Below, in pieces: positions 28,880 to 38,577 of a DNA stretch of 64,000 nt (its first letter is position 1; the number at the start of each line of letters is the position of its first letter). A program made the translations under genes and the position numbers. The DNA is from Paenibacillus taichungensis (GTDB lineage Bacteria > Bacillota > Bacilli > Paenibacillales > Paenibacillaceae): contig NZ_JABMCC010000085.1 in the NCBI RefSeq assembly GCF_013359905.1, positions 21,939-85,938 on the forward strand. The letters are read 5' to 3'. The notes beneath the pieces are model-generated. The model was given only the letters and a program-made list of their open reading frames with translations, made no database searches and was not told where the DNA came from.

Positions 28880-30115
28880 TTAGTTTTTGTTTTGTTCCAC
28901 ACCGGAATTTACTTTCAAACGCAATGCGTTCAGGCGGATAAAGCCAGTTGCATCCCCTTGATCGTATGCTTGTGTTGGATCAGCTTCCATTGTGGCAATG
29001 TCCGGGTTGTACAGGCTGACAGGGCTTTTCACACCTGCGCCGATGATGTTGCCTTTATACAGTTTCACACGAACGGTACCTGTTACATTTTTCTGGCTTT
29101 CAGTCACCAGCGCCTGCAGCGCTAGACGTTCTGGTGCGAACCAGAAGCCGTTGTATACGAGTGTGCTGTAACGTGTGATCAAGCTATCACGCAGGTTCAT
29201 GACTTCACGGTCCATCGTGATGGATTCCATTTTGCGGTGAGCGGTAAACAGAATTGTTCCACCTGGTGTCTCGTATACACCACGGCTCTTCATGCCGACG
29301 AAGCGGTTCTCTACCATGTCCACACGGCCGATACCATGTTTGCCACCAAGTTCGTTCAGTTGCTCCATCACTTGTAGTGGGCTCAAGCGCTCACCATTCA
29401 GTGCAACACAGTCGCCTTGTTCGAATTCAAGTTCAACATATTCCGCTTGATCCGGTGCATCTTCAGGTGCACTGCTGAGCAGGAACATGTCTTTGTTCTC
29501 GTCCGCACTTGGATCGAACCAAGGATCTTCCAGCACGCCGCTCTCATAGCTGATATGCAGCAGGTTACGGTCTGTGGAGTACGGTTTAGCCGCCGATGCG
29601 GTTACCGGAATGCCGTGTTTTTCAGCGTAAGCGATCATTTCGGCACGTCCCGGAAACTGGTTGCGGAACTCTTCCAAACGCCAAGGCGCGATGACTTGAA
29701 TGTCTGGTGTCAGCGCAGCTGCGTTCAGCTCAAAGCGAACCTGGTCATTCCCTTTACCCGTAGCGCCGTGAGCAATCGCTGTAGCGCCTTCTGCACGAGC
29801 GATATCGACCATACGTTTCGCGATCAGTGGACGTGCGATACTTGTGCCAAGCAGGTATTGTCCTTCATAAAGGGCACCAGCTTGGAACATTGGATAGATG
29901 AAATCTTTGGCGAACTCGTCGCGCAGATCGTCAATATACACTTTGGAAGCACCTGTAGCGAGAGCTTTTTCCTCAAGGCCGTCCAATTCATCCTTTTGTC
30001 CAATATCCGCCGTAAATGCGATAATCTCCGCATCATATGTTTCTTTCAACCATTTCAAAATTACAGATGTGTCCAACCCGCCGGAATAAGCGAGTACGAT
30101 TTTTTCCTTAGCCAT
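28880..30115 (-). CDS. argG: Argininosuccinate synthase
   Basis: ArgG (411 residues) joins citrulline and aspartate using ATP. The N-terminal PP-loop [10 protein letters not shown] (about 9-18) and downstream [13 protein letters not shown] (about 120) are diagnostic. I start at ATG 30115 (MAKEKIV), ten bases after GGGGAGG; a TTG two codons upstream is too close. It lies 105 bases before argH with no terminator between them, so the two are likely cotranscribed. Confidence 0.97.
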   Translation of the reverse strand: MAKEKIVLAYSGGLDTSVILKWLKETYDAEIIAFTADIGQKDELDGLEEKALATGASKVYIDDLRDEFAKDFIYPMFQAGALYEGQYLLGTSIARPLIAKRMVDIARAEGATAIAHGATGKGNDQVRFELNAAALTPDIQVIAPWRLEEFRNQFPGRAEMIAYAEKHGIPVTASAAKPYSTDRNLLHISYESGVLEDPWFDPSADENKDMFLLSSAPEDAPDQAEYVELEFEQGDCVALNGERLSPLQVMEQLNELGGKHGIGRVDMVENRFVGMKSRGVYETPGGTILFTAHRKMESITMDREVMNLRDSLITRYSTLVYNGFWFAPERLALQALVTESQKNVTGTVRVKLYKGNIIGAGVKSPVSLYNPDIATMEADPTQAYDQGDATGFIRLNALRLKVNSGVEQNKN

Positions 30116-30200
30116 GTTCAATGGTCCTCCCCAAGTTCAGTTGCTTAATCTATCATCGCGAAATCTGTGTCTAAAATCAACCCATTCAGGCAAACAGCAT

Positions 30201-31169
30201 CTATTCGCTCATTAACGCAGCCATCAATGCTTTCTGCGCATGCAGTCGGTTCTCCGCCTGATCAAAGATCAGGGAGTTTGGACCGTCAATAACTCCAGCA
30301 CTCACTTCTTCTCCACGGTGAGCTGGCAGGCAATGCAGGAACATATAATCCGGCTTCGCGCCTTTCATCAGTTCCTCATCCACCTGATACGCAGCAAATG
30401 CTTGTTCACGAATCTTCTGTTCCTCTTCAAAACCCATGCTCGCCCATACATCCGTATACACGATATCCGCATCTTTCACAGCTTCCTGTGCACTGTACGT
30501 TACAGTCACCTGTGAGCCGCTCTCCTGTGCAATGCTGCGCGCCTGCTCTACGACTGCGCTATCAGGCTCATAGCCTTCCGGAGTCGCTATTGCAACATGC
30601 ATACCCATCTTCGCTGCACCAAGCATCAGGGAATGAGCCATGTTATTGCCGTCTCCGACATAAGCCATTTTCAGCCCTTCCAGCTTTCCTTTGTGCTCCA
30701 GCACAGTTTGGAAATCTGCGAGTACCTGGCATGGATGTGCTGCATCGCTCAGGCCGTTAATAACCGGAATATCCGCATGTTGTGCCAGTTCAGTCACATT
30801 ATGGTGTCCAAAGGTACGAATCATGATGCCGTCCAGGTAACGTGACAGAACTTTGGCTGTATCATGTGTCGTTTCCCCGCGACCAAGTTGGATATCGTTT
30901 TTGCTCAGGAAGAGCGCGTGACCGCCCAGTTGGAACATGCCGACTTCAAAGGATACACGTGTACGTGTAGATGATTTTTCAAAAATGAGTCCGATCGTTT
31001 TACCTTGGAGTGGCTGATATGGCACACCGTTTTTCTGTTTACCTTTAATCTCAATCGCAAGGTCCAGCAGATAGCGGATTTCCTCCGCTGTATAATCTGT
31101 AAATTCAATAAAATCACGGCCTCTAAGATCGACCTTCTGTACCTTTTCCGTCTGTTGCGCTTGTGTCAT
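30201..31169 (-). CDS. argF: Ornithine carbamoyltransferase, anabolic
   Basis: ArgF (322 residues) forms citrulline from ornithine and carbamoyl phosphate. The carbamoyl-phosphate loop SSTRTRVSFE (about 68-77), HPCQ (about 145-148) and ornithine loop FLHCLPAHRGEEV (near 285) are present. The start at 31169 has AAGGAGG 11 bases upstream; the open frame runs 14 codons further but without a binding site. No carAB genes are in the window, so carbamoyl phosphate must come from elsewhere. A 200-base gap with GC-rich hairpin potential separates it from argD. Confidence 0.97.
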   Translation of the reverse strand: MTQAQQTEKVQKVDLRGRDFIEFTDYTAEEIRYLLDLAIEIKGKQKNGVPYQPLQGKTIGLIFEKSSTRTRVSFEVGMFQLGGHALFLSKNDIQLGRGETTHDTAKVLSRYLDGIMIRTFGHHNVTELAQHADIPVINGLSDAAHPCQVLADFQTVLEHKGKLEGLKMAYVGDGNNMAHSLMLGAAKMGMHVAIATPEGYEPDSAVVEQARSIAQESGSQVTVTYSAQEAVKDADIVYTDVWASMGFEEEQKIREQAFAAYQVDEELMKGAKPDYMFLHCLPAHRGEEVSAGVIDGPNSLIFDQAENRLHAQKALMAALMSE

Positions 31170-31369
31170 GTTAGTGTTGTCCTCCTTATTTCCGGTTCCC
31201 TGCACCCGCATGGGCAGAAAAATGTAGAAGGTTGATATCTTGCCATCCGACTACTCACTTTCATCTTCCGCTAGTTTACCGCGCGGTTACAGGGATTCAT
31301 GATTCATCATTTTGGTTCCGCTTCGAGGCCCGCGAAGGCCCCGAGTCAGAAAGGTTGTATAAAGTCTTA

Positions 31370-32626
31370 TTAAGCGTTCTTCGCAGCCACATGCTCTTCA
31401 ATCAACGTAGCTACCAAGGATACCGCCTCATCGATCTCTTCCTTGCTCACATACAAGTTTGGAAGCAGACGAATGACATTCGGTCCTGCGGATACAAAGA
31501 GAATGCCTCGTTTCTGACCAGCAAGCACAATGTCTCCTACCGCTTCAGCACATTCGATTCCAACAAGCAGCCCCATACCCCGAACTTCTTTTACAAACGA
31601 ATTAGCAGCCAAACGCTCCCGCAGAGAGTTCATCAGGTATTCGCCCATTTCAGCTGCACGCTCAGGCAAATGATCTTCGAGCATGGTTTCAATCGTTGCA
31701 ATGACAACGGAAGAGGCAAGCGGTGTTCCGCCAAATGTTGTTGCATGACTTCCCGCAGTAAACGCATCCTTCAGATAACCTTTACCCAGCATCGCACCTA
31801 CAGGGAATCCACTACCAATACCTTTGGCTACCGTGAAAATGTCCGGCTCAATGCCATAATGCTCATGCGCGAACAGTTTGCCTGTACGTCCCATTCCGGT
31901 CTGTACTTCGTCCACAATCAACAGCAGTCCGTGCTCTTCACAAAGTTTGCGAACGTGGTGGACAAAATCTGGTTTGACCGGATGTACTCCACCCTCGGCT
32001 TGCACCATCTCCAGCATGATCGCTGCTGTATTGGGTCCGATTGCAGCTTCGAGAGCCGCTGTGTCATGCAATGGTACGGTTACGAATCCGGCTGGCAATG
32101 GCAAAAATCCTTCTTTCACCTTATCCTGCCCAGTTGCTGTCAAGGTTGCGAGTGTCCGTCCGTGGAAGGATTGGGCAAATGTAATGACTTCGTACCGACC
32201 TGTGCCTTTTACCTTCTGGTGATAGCGACGAGCCAGTTTGATTGCCGCTTCATTCGCTTCTGCACCACTGTTACAGAAGAATACGGCGTCTGCGCACGTA
32301 TTTGCTGTCAACAAAGCCGCTGCTTTTTCCTGACCTGGAATCTGGAACAGGTTGGACACATGCCACAGCTCATCAATCTGAGCTTTCAGCTTGGCTCCGA
32401 CTTTCTCCGGTGCATGGCCCAGACTCGTTACAGCCAACCCGCACATGAAATCAAGATAACGATTGCCCTGATCATCCCACAGCCAGCTGCCTTTTCCTTT
32501 GACCAGACTGATTGGATAGCGCGCATACGTTTGGAAAAGAGAGCTTTCCGTCTGTGCCGCTACACCTGTCGCTGCTACGCCCGCTACTGCTGTGCCAGAA
32601 CCTGGCTGTTCATTGCCTTTTGCCAT
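31370..32626 (-). CDS. argD: Acetylornithine aminotransferase
   Basis: ArgD (418 residues) is a class-III PLP aminotransferase making N-acetylornithine from N-acetylglutamate semialdehyde. Family marks are FCNSGAEANEAAIKLAR (about 118-134), the cofactor aspartate in LIVDEVQTGMGRTG and the Schiff-base lysine in FTVAKGIGSG (near 270). The first 25 residues (rich in G, A, V, T) are extra and poorly conserved. AGGAG lies nine bases before ATG 32626. A 370-base gap with a palindromic element lies upstream, between it and argB. Confidence 0.96.
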   Translation of the reverse strand: MAKGNEQPGSGTAVAGVAATGVAAQTESSLFQTYARYPISLVKGKGSWLWDDQGNRYLDFMCGLAVTSLGHAPEKVGAKLKAQIDELWHVSNLFQIPGQEKAAALLTANTCADAVFFCNSGAEANEAAIKLARRYHQKVKGTGRYEVITFAQSFHGRTLATLTATGQDKVKEGFLPLPAGFVTVPLHDTAALEAAIGPNTAAIMLEMVQAEGGVHPVKPDFVHHVRKLCEEHGLLLIVDEVQTGMGRTGKLFAHEHYGIEPDIFTVAKGIGSGFPVGAMLGKGYLKDAFTAGSHATTFGGTPLASSVVIATIETMLEDHLPERAAEMGEYLMNSLRERLAANSFVKEVRGMGLLVGIECAEAVGDIVLAGQKRGILFVSAGPNVIRLLPNLYVSKEEIDEAVSLVATLIEEHVAAKNA

Positions 32627-32688
32627 CACCTATCACTCCTATTGGTTGGTGCAACGGCAATCATATAAGAGCTATAATTTACACTAGA

Positions 32689-32903
32689 CCACTCCGATTG
32701 CAGGACCATCTTTTGAACGTACGCATACTCCACTTCGATGACAGAACAACCTTTCGATCGCTGTTATCCCCGGATTTTTTTGATTGATCCTTAAAGGGGA
32801 AAATCCGGGGATAAAGGCGCACGCTTCGCTTCTTCAGGTTATTTCTGTCCTCTACGTTATGCATTTTTATTCTTCAGATTGGTTCTGCACCCTACGTTAT
32901 TGT
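32689..32903 (+). repeat. Palindromic intergenic element, copy 1 (argB-argD gap)
   Basis: A perfect 15-bp stem, TTATCCCCGGATTTT (32764-32778) with its complement (32800-32814), is flanked on the left by CCACTCCGATTGCAG and CTTTCGATCGCTG, and on the right by AGGCGCACGCTTCGCTTCTT. The right edge (TCTTCAG...CTACGTTATG) occurs twice in a row (32831-32862 and 32872-32903). No ORF, integrase or IS end is visible. Apart from it the 370-base gap holds nothing. Confidence 0.8.
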
Positions 32904-32996
32904 GTGTGTAATATTAGATTTCTTATATAAAAAAGCGATGCACATATTTTTTTATTTACTATAAGACCATGAAGACACTAGCGCACTGAGAGCAAA

Positions 32997-33836
32997 TTAC
33001 TGCATACGGATAATTCGGGTTCCGATGGTTTCTCCGCCAAGCACACGGCTCAGGATCTGAGGTTCACTGCCATCTACGATGATGACTTCACGCACTTTGC
33101 CGTGAATACAAGCGATGGCTGCACGCACCTTTGGAATCATGCCGCCATAAATTTCTCCGGTTTGGATCATATCCTCGATCTCTTGTACAGAGACAGATGG
33201 CAGTACTTTTTTCTCGCCGCCTACATTCTTCATAATGCCAGGAACATCAGTCACTACGATCATCCGACTCACTCCGAGATGGGAAGCTACCGCACCTGCG
33301 GCTGTATCTGCGTTGATGTTATAACGCTGGCCAGAGGCATCCACACCAACTGGCGCGATAACTGGCATATATCCCATGTTTACGATGCCTTGAATAATCT
33401 CCGCATTAACGCCTGTTACGTCACCTACCCAACCAATCTCTGCATGGTTGCTAACCGGTTTTGCCTGGATCAGACCACCGTCCACACCCGACAATCCCAG
33501 CGCGTGTCCACCAACTCGTTGGATCAGGCGGACGATCTGTTTGTTAATACTTCCCGCAAGAACCATCTCTACGACGTCCAGCACGGGTTCCGTTGTTTTA
33601 CGCAATCCGTTCACAAACTCGGTCTCAATGCCCAGCTTCGCCAAATTATCCGAGATCGCAGGACCGCCGCCATGTACGATGACAGGCTGTGTTCCCTTGG
33701 ACTGCAAATCACGCAGATCTGCAAAAAAGGATTCAGGCAACGCCGCCAGCGTGCTGCCTCCGCATTTCATTACAAACGTCTGCTTCTCGGCACCTGCCTC
33801 TGTTCCGATACTCTCATTTTGCAATGTTGAATTCAT
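32997..33836 (-). CDS. argB: Acetylglutamate kinase
   Basis: ArgB (279 residues) phosphorylates N-acetylglutamate, the second step of the pathway. The amino-acid kinase fold is shown by KCGGSTL (about 24-30), VHGGGPAIS (about 54-62), the glycine-rich VGGHALGLSGVDGG (about 107-120) and NINADTAAGAVASHL (about 173-187). The start has AAAGGAG nine bases upstream. Family members of this type can be feedback-inhibited by arginine; that cannot be told here. The gaps before and after each carry a copy of the same palindromic element. Confidence 0.96.
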   Translation of the reverse strand: MNSTLQNESIGTEAGAEKQTFVMKCGGSTLAALPESFFADLRDLQSKGTQPVIVHGGGPAISDNLAKLGIETEFVNGLRKTTEPVLDVVEMVLAGSINKQIVRLIQRVGGHALGLSGVDGGLIQAKPVSNHAEIGWVGDVTGVNAEIIQGIVNMGYMPVIAPVGVDASGQRYNINADTAAGAVASHLGVSRMIVVTDVPGIMKNVGGEKKVLPSVSVQEIEDMIQTGEIYGGMIPKVRAAIACIHGKVREVIIVDGSEPQILSRVLGGETIGTRIIRMQ

Positions 33837-33900
33837 GAGGGCACTCCTTTCAATTCAAATGTTTTAACGAGATTAACACTTCATTGATGCAATATTCTTC

Positions 33901-34055
33901 GGCTGACGTTCCGAATCCGGATCGTTCTTTCGATCGCTGTTGTCTCCAGGTTTTTTTTGAACCCCTTCTTTTGAGGGGAAAACCCGGAGACAAAGGCGAA
34001 CGCTTTGCTTCTACAGAATCGATTCCGCCTTCTCCACTACCTTCGCAGTTATCAA
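33901..34055 (+). repeat. Palindromic intergenic element, copy 2 (argJ-argB gap)
   Basis: The stem is TTGTCTCCAGGTTTT (33940-33954) against AAAACCCGGAGACAA (33979-33993), with one G-T type mismatch. Relative to copy 1 both arms changed together (A/T to G/C and C/G to T/A), so pairing is conserved while sequence drifts. Flanks CTTTCGATCGCTGTT and AAAGGCGAACGCTTTGCTTCT match copy 1. The remaining bases of the 325-base gap show nothing. Confidence 0.8.
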
Positions 34056-34161
34056 CCACCAAAGAAAGTTCAATCCTTATACATTTTCAACATATTTACG
34101 AAGCAGCTACTCATAGGAAAGCAGCATTCTCCGTTAACGTGTAAATATAAATAGTTGCTTA

Positions 34162-35400
34162 TTACGTGCGGTATGCCGCGTTAATTCGTACATAGTCATA
34201 CGTCAGGTCACAGCCCCATGCGATGGCCGTTCCCTCGCCGTGGTGCAGATCGACCACAATGCGTACGGTATCGGTCTGCAAGTAGGCCAGCGCCGCTTCT
34301 TCGTCGAATACGACTGGACGGGATTGTTCAAGTACAGAGATGTCTCCCAGACGGATATCAACCGTCTCCGGGTTCACCGGCTGTCCTGCTCGCCCTACGG
34401 CTGCAATAATCCGTCCCCAGTTGGCATCAGCGCCAAACATGGCGGATTTCACCAGGCTGGACCCAATGACGGTCTTTGCAATAGCTTGCGCGGATTCATC
34501 ACTTACGGCACCCGTTACTTGTACTTCTACCAGCTTGGTTGCTCCTTCTCCATCGCGAGCAATGGCTTTGGCAAGCACTTCGCACACATAAGTGAATCCG
34601 GCAGCAAAAGCATCCCAATCCGGATGTTCCACGGTCAGTTCTTCGTTACCTGCCAGACCGCTGGACATGGCTACCAGCATGTCGTTCGTGCTCGTATCTC
34701 CATCCACTGTAATCATGTTAAATGTATGATTGGTCGCCTGACGCAGCAGGCGCTGCAACGCTTCTGCACTAATGACTGCATCAGAAGTCATAAAAGCCAG
34801 CATGGTCGCCATATTCGGATGAATCATCCCCGATCCTTTGGCGGCACCAGCAATCGTAATAGTTTTGCCGTTCACCTCAACGGAGACGCAGGCTTCTTTT
34901 TTCACCAAATCGGTTGTCAGAATAGCTTGGGAAAAATGCTCCGCCTCTTCTGCTTCCTTGCCCAAATGTGCCGGAAGTCCGCTAATCCCCGAGTGTACAG
35001 CGTCCATCTTCAGCAATTCACCAATGACACCTGTAGAAGCTACAGCAACATCCTCTTCTGCTACGCCCAATTCACGTGCAGCCGCCGTACGCATGGCGTA
35101 GGCATCCTCTTCACCTTGTTGTCCAGTACATGCATTGGCATTCCCGCTGTTCACGATGACTGCCTGAAGGCGTCCATTGCTCAAGCTCTCACGTGTGACT
35201 TTCAGAGGTGCGGCCTGGAATACGTTCGTTGTATACACCGCAGCTGCAGTTGCCTGCACGTCACAGCGGATCGCTCCGATGTCGTTACGAGACGTTTTTT
35301 TCAATCCGCAGTGCAGTCCACCAGCAGTGAACCCGAGCGGGGTTACAATCGTTCCGTTCTCAACTATAGTAAAAGCCTTTTGCTCCACATTCGTTCCCAT
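34162..35400 (-). CDS. argJ: Bifunctional ornithine acetyltransferase / N-acetylglutamate synthase
   Basis: ArgJ (412 residues) transfers acetyl from acetylornithine to glutamate and, in bifunctional forms, also uses acetyl-CoA, closing the acetyl cycle; no separate argA or argE is present here. The autoproteolysis site is visible as HPNMATMLAF (cleavage between Ala and Thr near residue 199), yielding alpha and beta chains with Thr as nucleophile. The C-terminal GCDLTYDYVRINA is typical. GGGGGATAACAT precedes the ATG. It follows argC by 116 bases. Confidence 0.96.
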   Translation of the reverse strand: MGTNVEQKAFTIVENGTIVTPLGFTAGGLHCGLKKTSRNDIGAIRCDVQATAAAVYTTNVFQAAPLKVTRESLSNGRLQAVIVNSGNANACTGQQGEEDAYAMRTAAARELGVAEEDVAVASTGVIGELLKMDAVHSGISGLPAHLGKEAEEAEHFSQAILTTDLVKKEACVSVEVNGKTITIAGAAKGSGMIHPNMATMLAFMTSDAVISAEALQRLLRQATNHTFNMITVDGDTSTNDMLVAMSSGLAGNEELTVEHPDWDAFAAGFTYVCEVLAKAIARDGEGATKLVEVQVTGAVSDESAQAIAKTVIGSSLVKSAMFGADANWGRIIAAVGRAGQPVNPETVDIRLGDISVLEQSRPVVFDEEAALAYLQTDTVRIVVDLHHGEGTAIAWGCDLTYDYVRINAAYRT

Positions 35401-35516
35401 ATGTTATCCCCCGTTATGCGTTCGGCTGCATGCCGATTGTCCGCTTGCTTTGCCTGATCCGTTTTCCCCACATTGTATCGGAATTGCGCCTAGACGCTCT
35501 CCCAATGATTCAACCC

Positions 35517-36566
35517 TTATGGATATACTGGAGTCATGTTCAGCCCGAGGTTCTCCTCCCATCCCATCATCAGGTTCATATTTTGAATGGCTTGCCCGGA
35601 TGCACCTTTTACCAGGTTGTCGATGACCGAAATAATCGTCAAACGACCTGTACGAGGGTCAGCTGCAAATCCGATATCACAATAGTTCGATCCGTACACT
35701 TCCTTCGTTGAAGGCCAGATCCCCGGCTCACGTACACGCACGAACGGACGATTTTCATAATATTTACGGTACAGATCAACGATTTCACGGTCACTATATT
35801 CACCAGTTAAATTAGCATACATCGTACTCATGATTCCGCGAGTCATTGGCACCAGTTGAGTTGTGAACGTTACTGTGACAGGAGATCCAGTGATATTTCC
35901 CAGCACTTGCTCAATTTCGGGAATATGCTGATGTTTGTTCAGTTTATATGCTTTAAAATTCTCATTCATCTCTGCATAATGATTCGTCAGACTTGTTCCC
36001 CGTCCCGCACCCGATACGCCGGATTTGGCATCAATGATGATACTGGAAGGGTCAATCCATCCTGCCTCAACAGCTGGAATCAATCCGAGTAACGTAGCCG
36101 TTGGGTAGCAGCCTGGGTTGGAAATAAAGTTCTTGCCCTTCACTTCGTCGCCATACACCTCTGCCATGCCGTATACCGCCTGTTCCAGCAATGTAGCAGA
36201 AGGTGCCGGATGTTTATACCACTCTTCATACACCGTTCCATCCTTAAGTCTGAAGTCTCCAGACAGATCAATGACCTTAAGCCCTGCTTCAAGCAGGCTC
36301 GGAACGAGTTTTGCGCTGACACCAGACGGGGTTGCTGTGAACACCAGATCTGCACGACTTGCGATCTCAGCCGGGTCCACGCCGTCGAGTGGCCTCTGAA
36401 TCACGTCCGTCAAATGCGGGAATCCATCTGCGATGGACTCACCACTGCTGGATGAAGAGATTACCGAAGTAATTTCAACCTGCGGATGGTTCTGGAAAAA
36501 ACGAATCAGCTCCACCCCGCCGTAGCCGGTGGAACCGACGATTGCCACTTTTAATTTGTTATTCAC
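35517..36566 (-). CDS. argC: N-acetyl-gamma-glutamyl-phosphate reductase
   Basis: ArgC (349 residues) reduces acetylglutamyl phosphate with NADPH. The Rossmann motif VGSTGYGGVELIR is near the N-terminus and the active-site cysteine is in ISNPGCYPTATLL (near 148). I start at GTG 36566, which directly follows TGGGGGAGCGAGA; the open frame to 36632 gives an untypical N-terminus and lacks a site. It is the first gene of the arginine operon, with a good sigma-A promoter about 100 bases upstream. Confidence 0.96.
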   Translation of the reverse strand: MNNKLKVAIVGSTGYGGVELIRFFQNHPQVEITSVISSSSSGESIADGFPHLTDVIQRPLDGVDPAEIASRADLVFTATPSGVSAKLVPSLLEAGLKVIDLSGDFRLKDGTVYEEWYKHPAPSATLLEQAVYGMAEVYGDEVKGKNFISNPGCYPTATLLGLIPAVEAGWIDPSSIIIDAKSGVSGAGRGTSLTNHYAEMNENFKAYKLNKHQHIPEIEQVLGNITGSPVTVTFTTQLVPMTRGIMSTMYANLTGEYSDREIVDLYRKYYENRPFVRVREPGIWPSTKEVYGSNYCDIGFAADPRTGRLTIISVIDNLVKGASGQAIQNMNLMMGWEENLGLNMTPVYP

Positions 36567-36669
36567 TCTCGCTCCCCCAATCTTGTCGTATGCGCTACTT
36601 ATACTGTTCTCCTGCTCCCAATGAGCTTTCATACAGCAATTCCGTCGCTTCTATGCATATTTGTGTATT

Positions 36670-36698
36670 ATTATACGACTCTAGTTATATAAATACAA
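36670..36698 (-). promoter_or_regulatory. Promoter of argCJBDFGH with overlapping ARG-box-like repeat
   Basis: On the minus strand TTGTAT (36693-36698), 17 bases, TATAAT (36670-36675). The -10 lies in GTATAATAATAC, an imperfect inverted repeat resembling the AhrC/ArgR half-site spacing TGnAT-N4-ATnCA. A repressor there would block the promoter. Confidence 0.6.
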
Positions 36699-36896
36699 CA
36701 CTCTATCATCAATTTTACATGGATTCTCATCGCTTCCGAACATATCTTTCCAACATCTGCGGACGAACCCGTATACTTCTGCTAAAATACGTATTATAGG
36801 AAACATTACAACCAGGGTCTAATTCATAATCAATCTACACGATGAAGGGTTTATGAATGGATTCATGATGGTCATTATGAGACATGGGGGACTACA

Positions 36897-38345
36897 GTGC
36901 ATATCGAATCCATTTTACTTGTTGTACTCCTGGGCCTGAATATTATTTTCGCTGCAGCGGTCGTTTTCTTCGAACGAAAGGATGCCAGTGCATCCTGGGC
37001 TTGGCTGCTCGTCTTGAACTTTATTCCGGTGTTCGGGTTTGTACTCTACTTATTAACAGGGCAAAACCTGACGCGCTACCGACTTTTCCAGTGGAAAGAG
37101 CGCAAGAAGCTTGGGCTTGAAGAACGTATTGCTGCCCAGCTTGCACAGCTGCAAGACAATAGAACACCTTTCCGTAATCAAGCGACAGAGAGTAGTCAGG
37201 ACATGATTTATATGAACCTGAAGCAAAACGATGCTCTGTTGACCGAAGACAACGCGGTCGAGATTATTACCGACGGAACAGACAAATTCCAGCGGTTGCT
37301 CGATGATATCGAGGCAGCGAAAGATCATGTTCACGTGCAATACTACATTTATAGAGGTGACCGACTCGGCAAAAGAATCCGGGATGCACTTATTCGTAAA
37401 GCGCGCGAAGGTGTCAAAGTTCGTCTGCTGTATGACGCGCTGGGATCGCGGCGGGTATCCAAACGCTTTTTCAAAGAATTGCGCGAAGCAGGCGGTTTGG
37501 TTGAGGTCTTTTTTCCATCCAAATTCAGTCTGATCAACCTGCGTATGAACTACCGAAATCACCGCAAAATCGTCATCATTGATGGCAACCTTGGATATAC
37601 AGGCGGGTTTAATGTAGGGGATGAATATCTCGGCTTGAATTCCAAGTTCGGTTACTGGCGCGATACTCATTTGCGTATTCAGGGTAACGCTGTTCATGCT
37701 CTTCAGACCCGTTTTCTTCTCGATTGGAATGAAGCGTCTAAGCAGCACGATACACCGTATGTTCCGGCGCATTTCCCTCATATTGAGGGCACAGGAACAA
37801 CTGCTATGCAGATTGTATCCAGCGGACCGGATGCAGAGACAGAGCATATCAAGAACAGTTATCTGAAAATGATTAATGGAGCCAAACATTCCATTCTGAT
37901 TCAGACACCTTATTTTATTCCAGATGCCAGTGTATTCGAAGCCATTCGTCTTGCGTGCCTGTCAGGAATCGATGTTCGCATTATGATTCCAAATAAACCG
38001 GATCACGCCTTCGTATATTGGGCTACGCTATCTTATATCGGTGAGTTGTTAAAGGTGGGAGCAACTGTTTTCATCTACGATAACGGCTTTATTCATGCCA
38101 AAACGCTTATTATCGACAGTATGGTCGCATCTGTGGGAACCGCTAATATTGATTACCGCAGCTTCCGACTGAACTTTGAGGTCAATGCATTTATGTATGA
38201 CGAGGCGATTGCGACTACTCTTGTGCAGACGTTTGAGCATGATCTTCTTGTATCCCGTGAGATGACGTTAGAGGAATACAATAAACGCAGTGTGAAGATC
38301 AAATTTAAAGAAGCGATTTCTCGTCTGCTGTCTCCGATTCTGTAA
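36897..38345 (+). CDS. cls: Cardiolipin synthase
   Basis: The 482-residue phospholipase-D-superfamily enzyme joins two phosphatidylglycerol molecules into cardiolipin. Two membrane helices (about 3-22 and 33-53) anchor it. The two catalytic HKD motifs are YRNHRKIVIIDG (about 218-229) and FIHAKTLIIDS (about 397-407). Length is normal. The start is GTG 36897 with GGGGG six bases upstream; an ATG 13 bases earlier is in another frame. It is divergent from argC and monocistronic, ending at a clear terminator. Confidence 0.95.
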   Translation: MHIESILLVVLLGLNIIFAAAVVFFERKDASASWAWLLVLNFIPVFGFVLYLLTGQNLTRYRLFQWKERKKLGLEERIAAQLAQLQDNRTPFRNQATESSQDMIYMNLKQNDALLTEDNAVEIITDGTDKFQRLLDDIEAAKDHVHVQYYIYRGDRLGKRIRDALIRKAREGVKVRLLYDALGSRRVSKRFFKELREAGGLVEVFFPSKFSLINLRMNYRNHRKIVIIDGNLGYTGGFNVGDEYLGLNSKFGYWRDTHLRIQGNAVHALQTRFLLDWNEASKQHDTPYVPAHFPHIEGTGTTAMQIVSSGPDAETEHIKNSYLKMINGAKHSILIQTPYFIPDASVFEAIRLACLSGIDVRIMIPNKPDHAFVYWATLSYIGELLKVGATVFIYDNGFIHAKTLIIDSMVASVGTANIDYRSFRLNFEVNAFMYDEAIATTLVQTFEHDLLVSREMTLEEYNKRSVKIKFKEAISRLLSPIL

Positions 38346-38406
38346 ATACAGTAGTTATAGCAGATACAGTAAGTAGTACAGTGATTTTCGTTCCAAAAGA
38401 CAAAAC

Positions 38407-38461
38407 AAAAAGCAGGTGCTTCCTCTCCAGCTATGTCTAGTGAAGGAGTACCTGCTTTTTT
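38407..38461 (+). terminator. Terminator of cls
   Basis: AAAAGCAGGT pairs with ACCTGCTTTT, extended by CTTCCT/GAAGGA inner pairing, then a T-run. Confidence 0.8.
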
Positions 38462-38577
38462 AGATTATTATAAATTTACTTTCTTATTATAAGTTAACGT
38501 ATGACCTCTACACTGCTCTCCTTTATCATGTGAATGTGAATGTTAAGTTCATTGCTAGAGTGCCTACTCGCTGTACC

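Noticed and set aside
36567..36669. T-box leader in front of the arginine operon
   Set aside because: The leader is only about 95 bases and has no T-box sequence or terminator-antiterminator pair.
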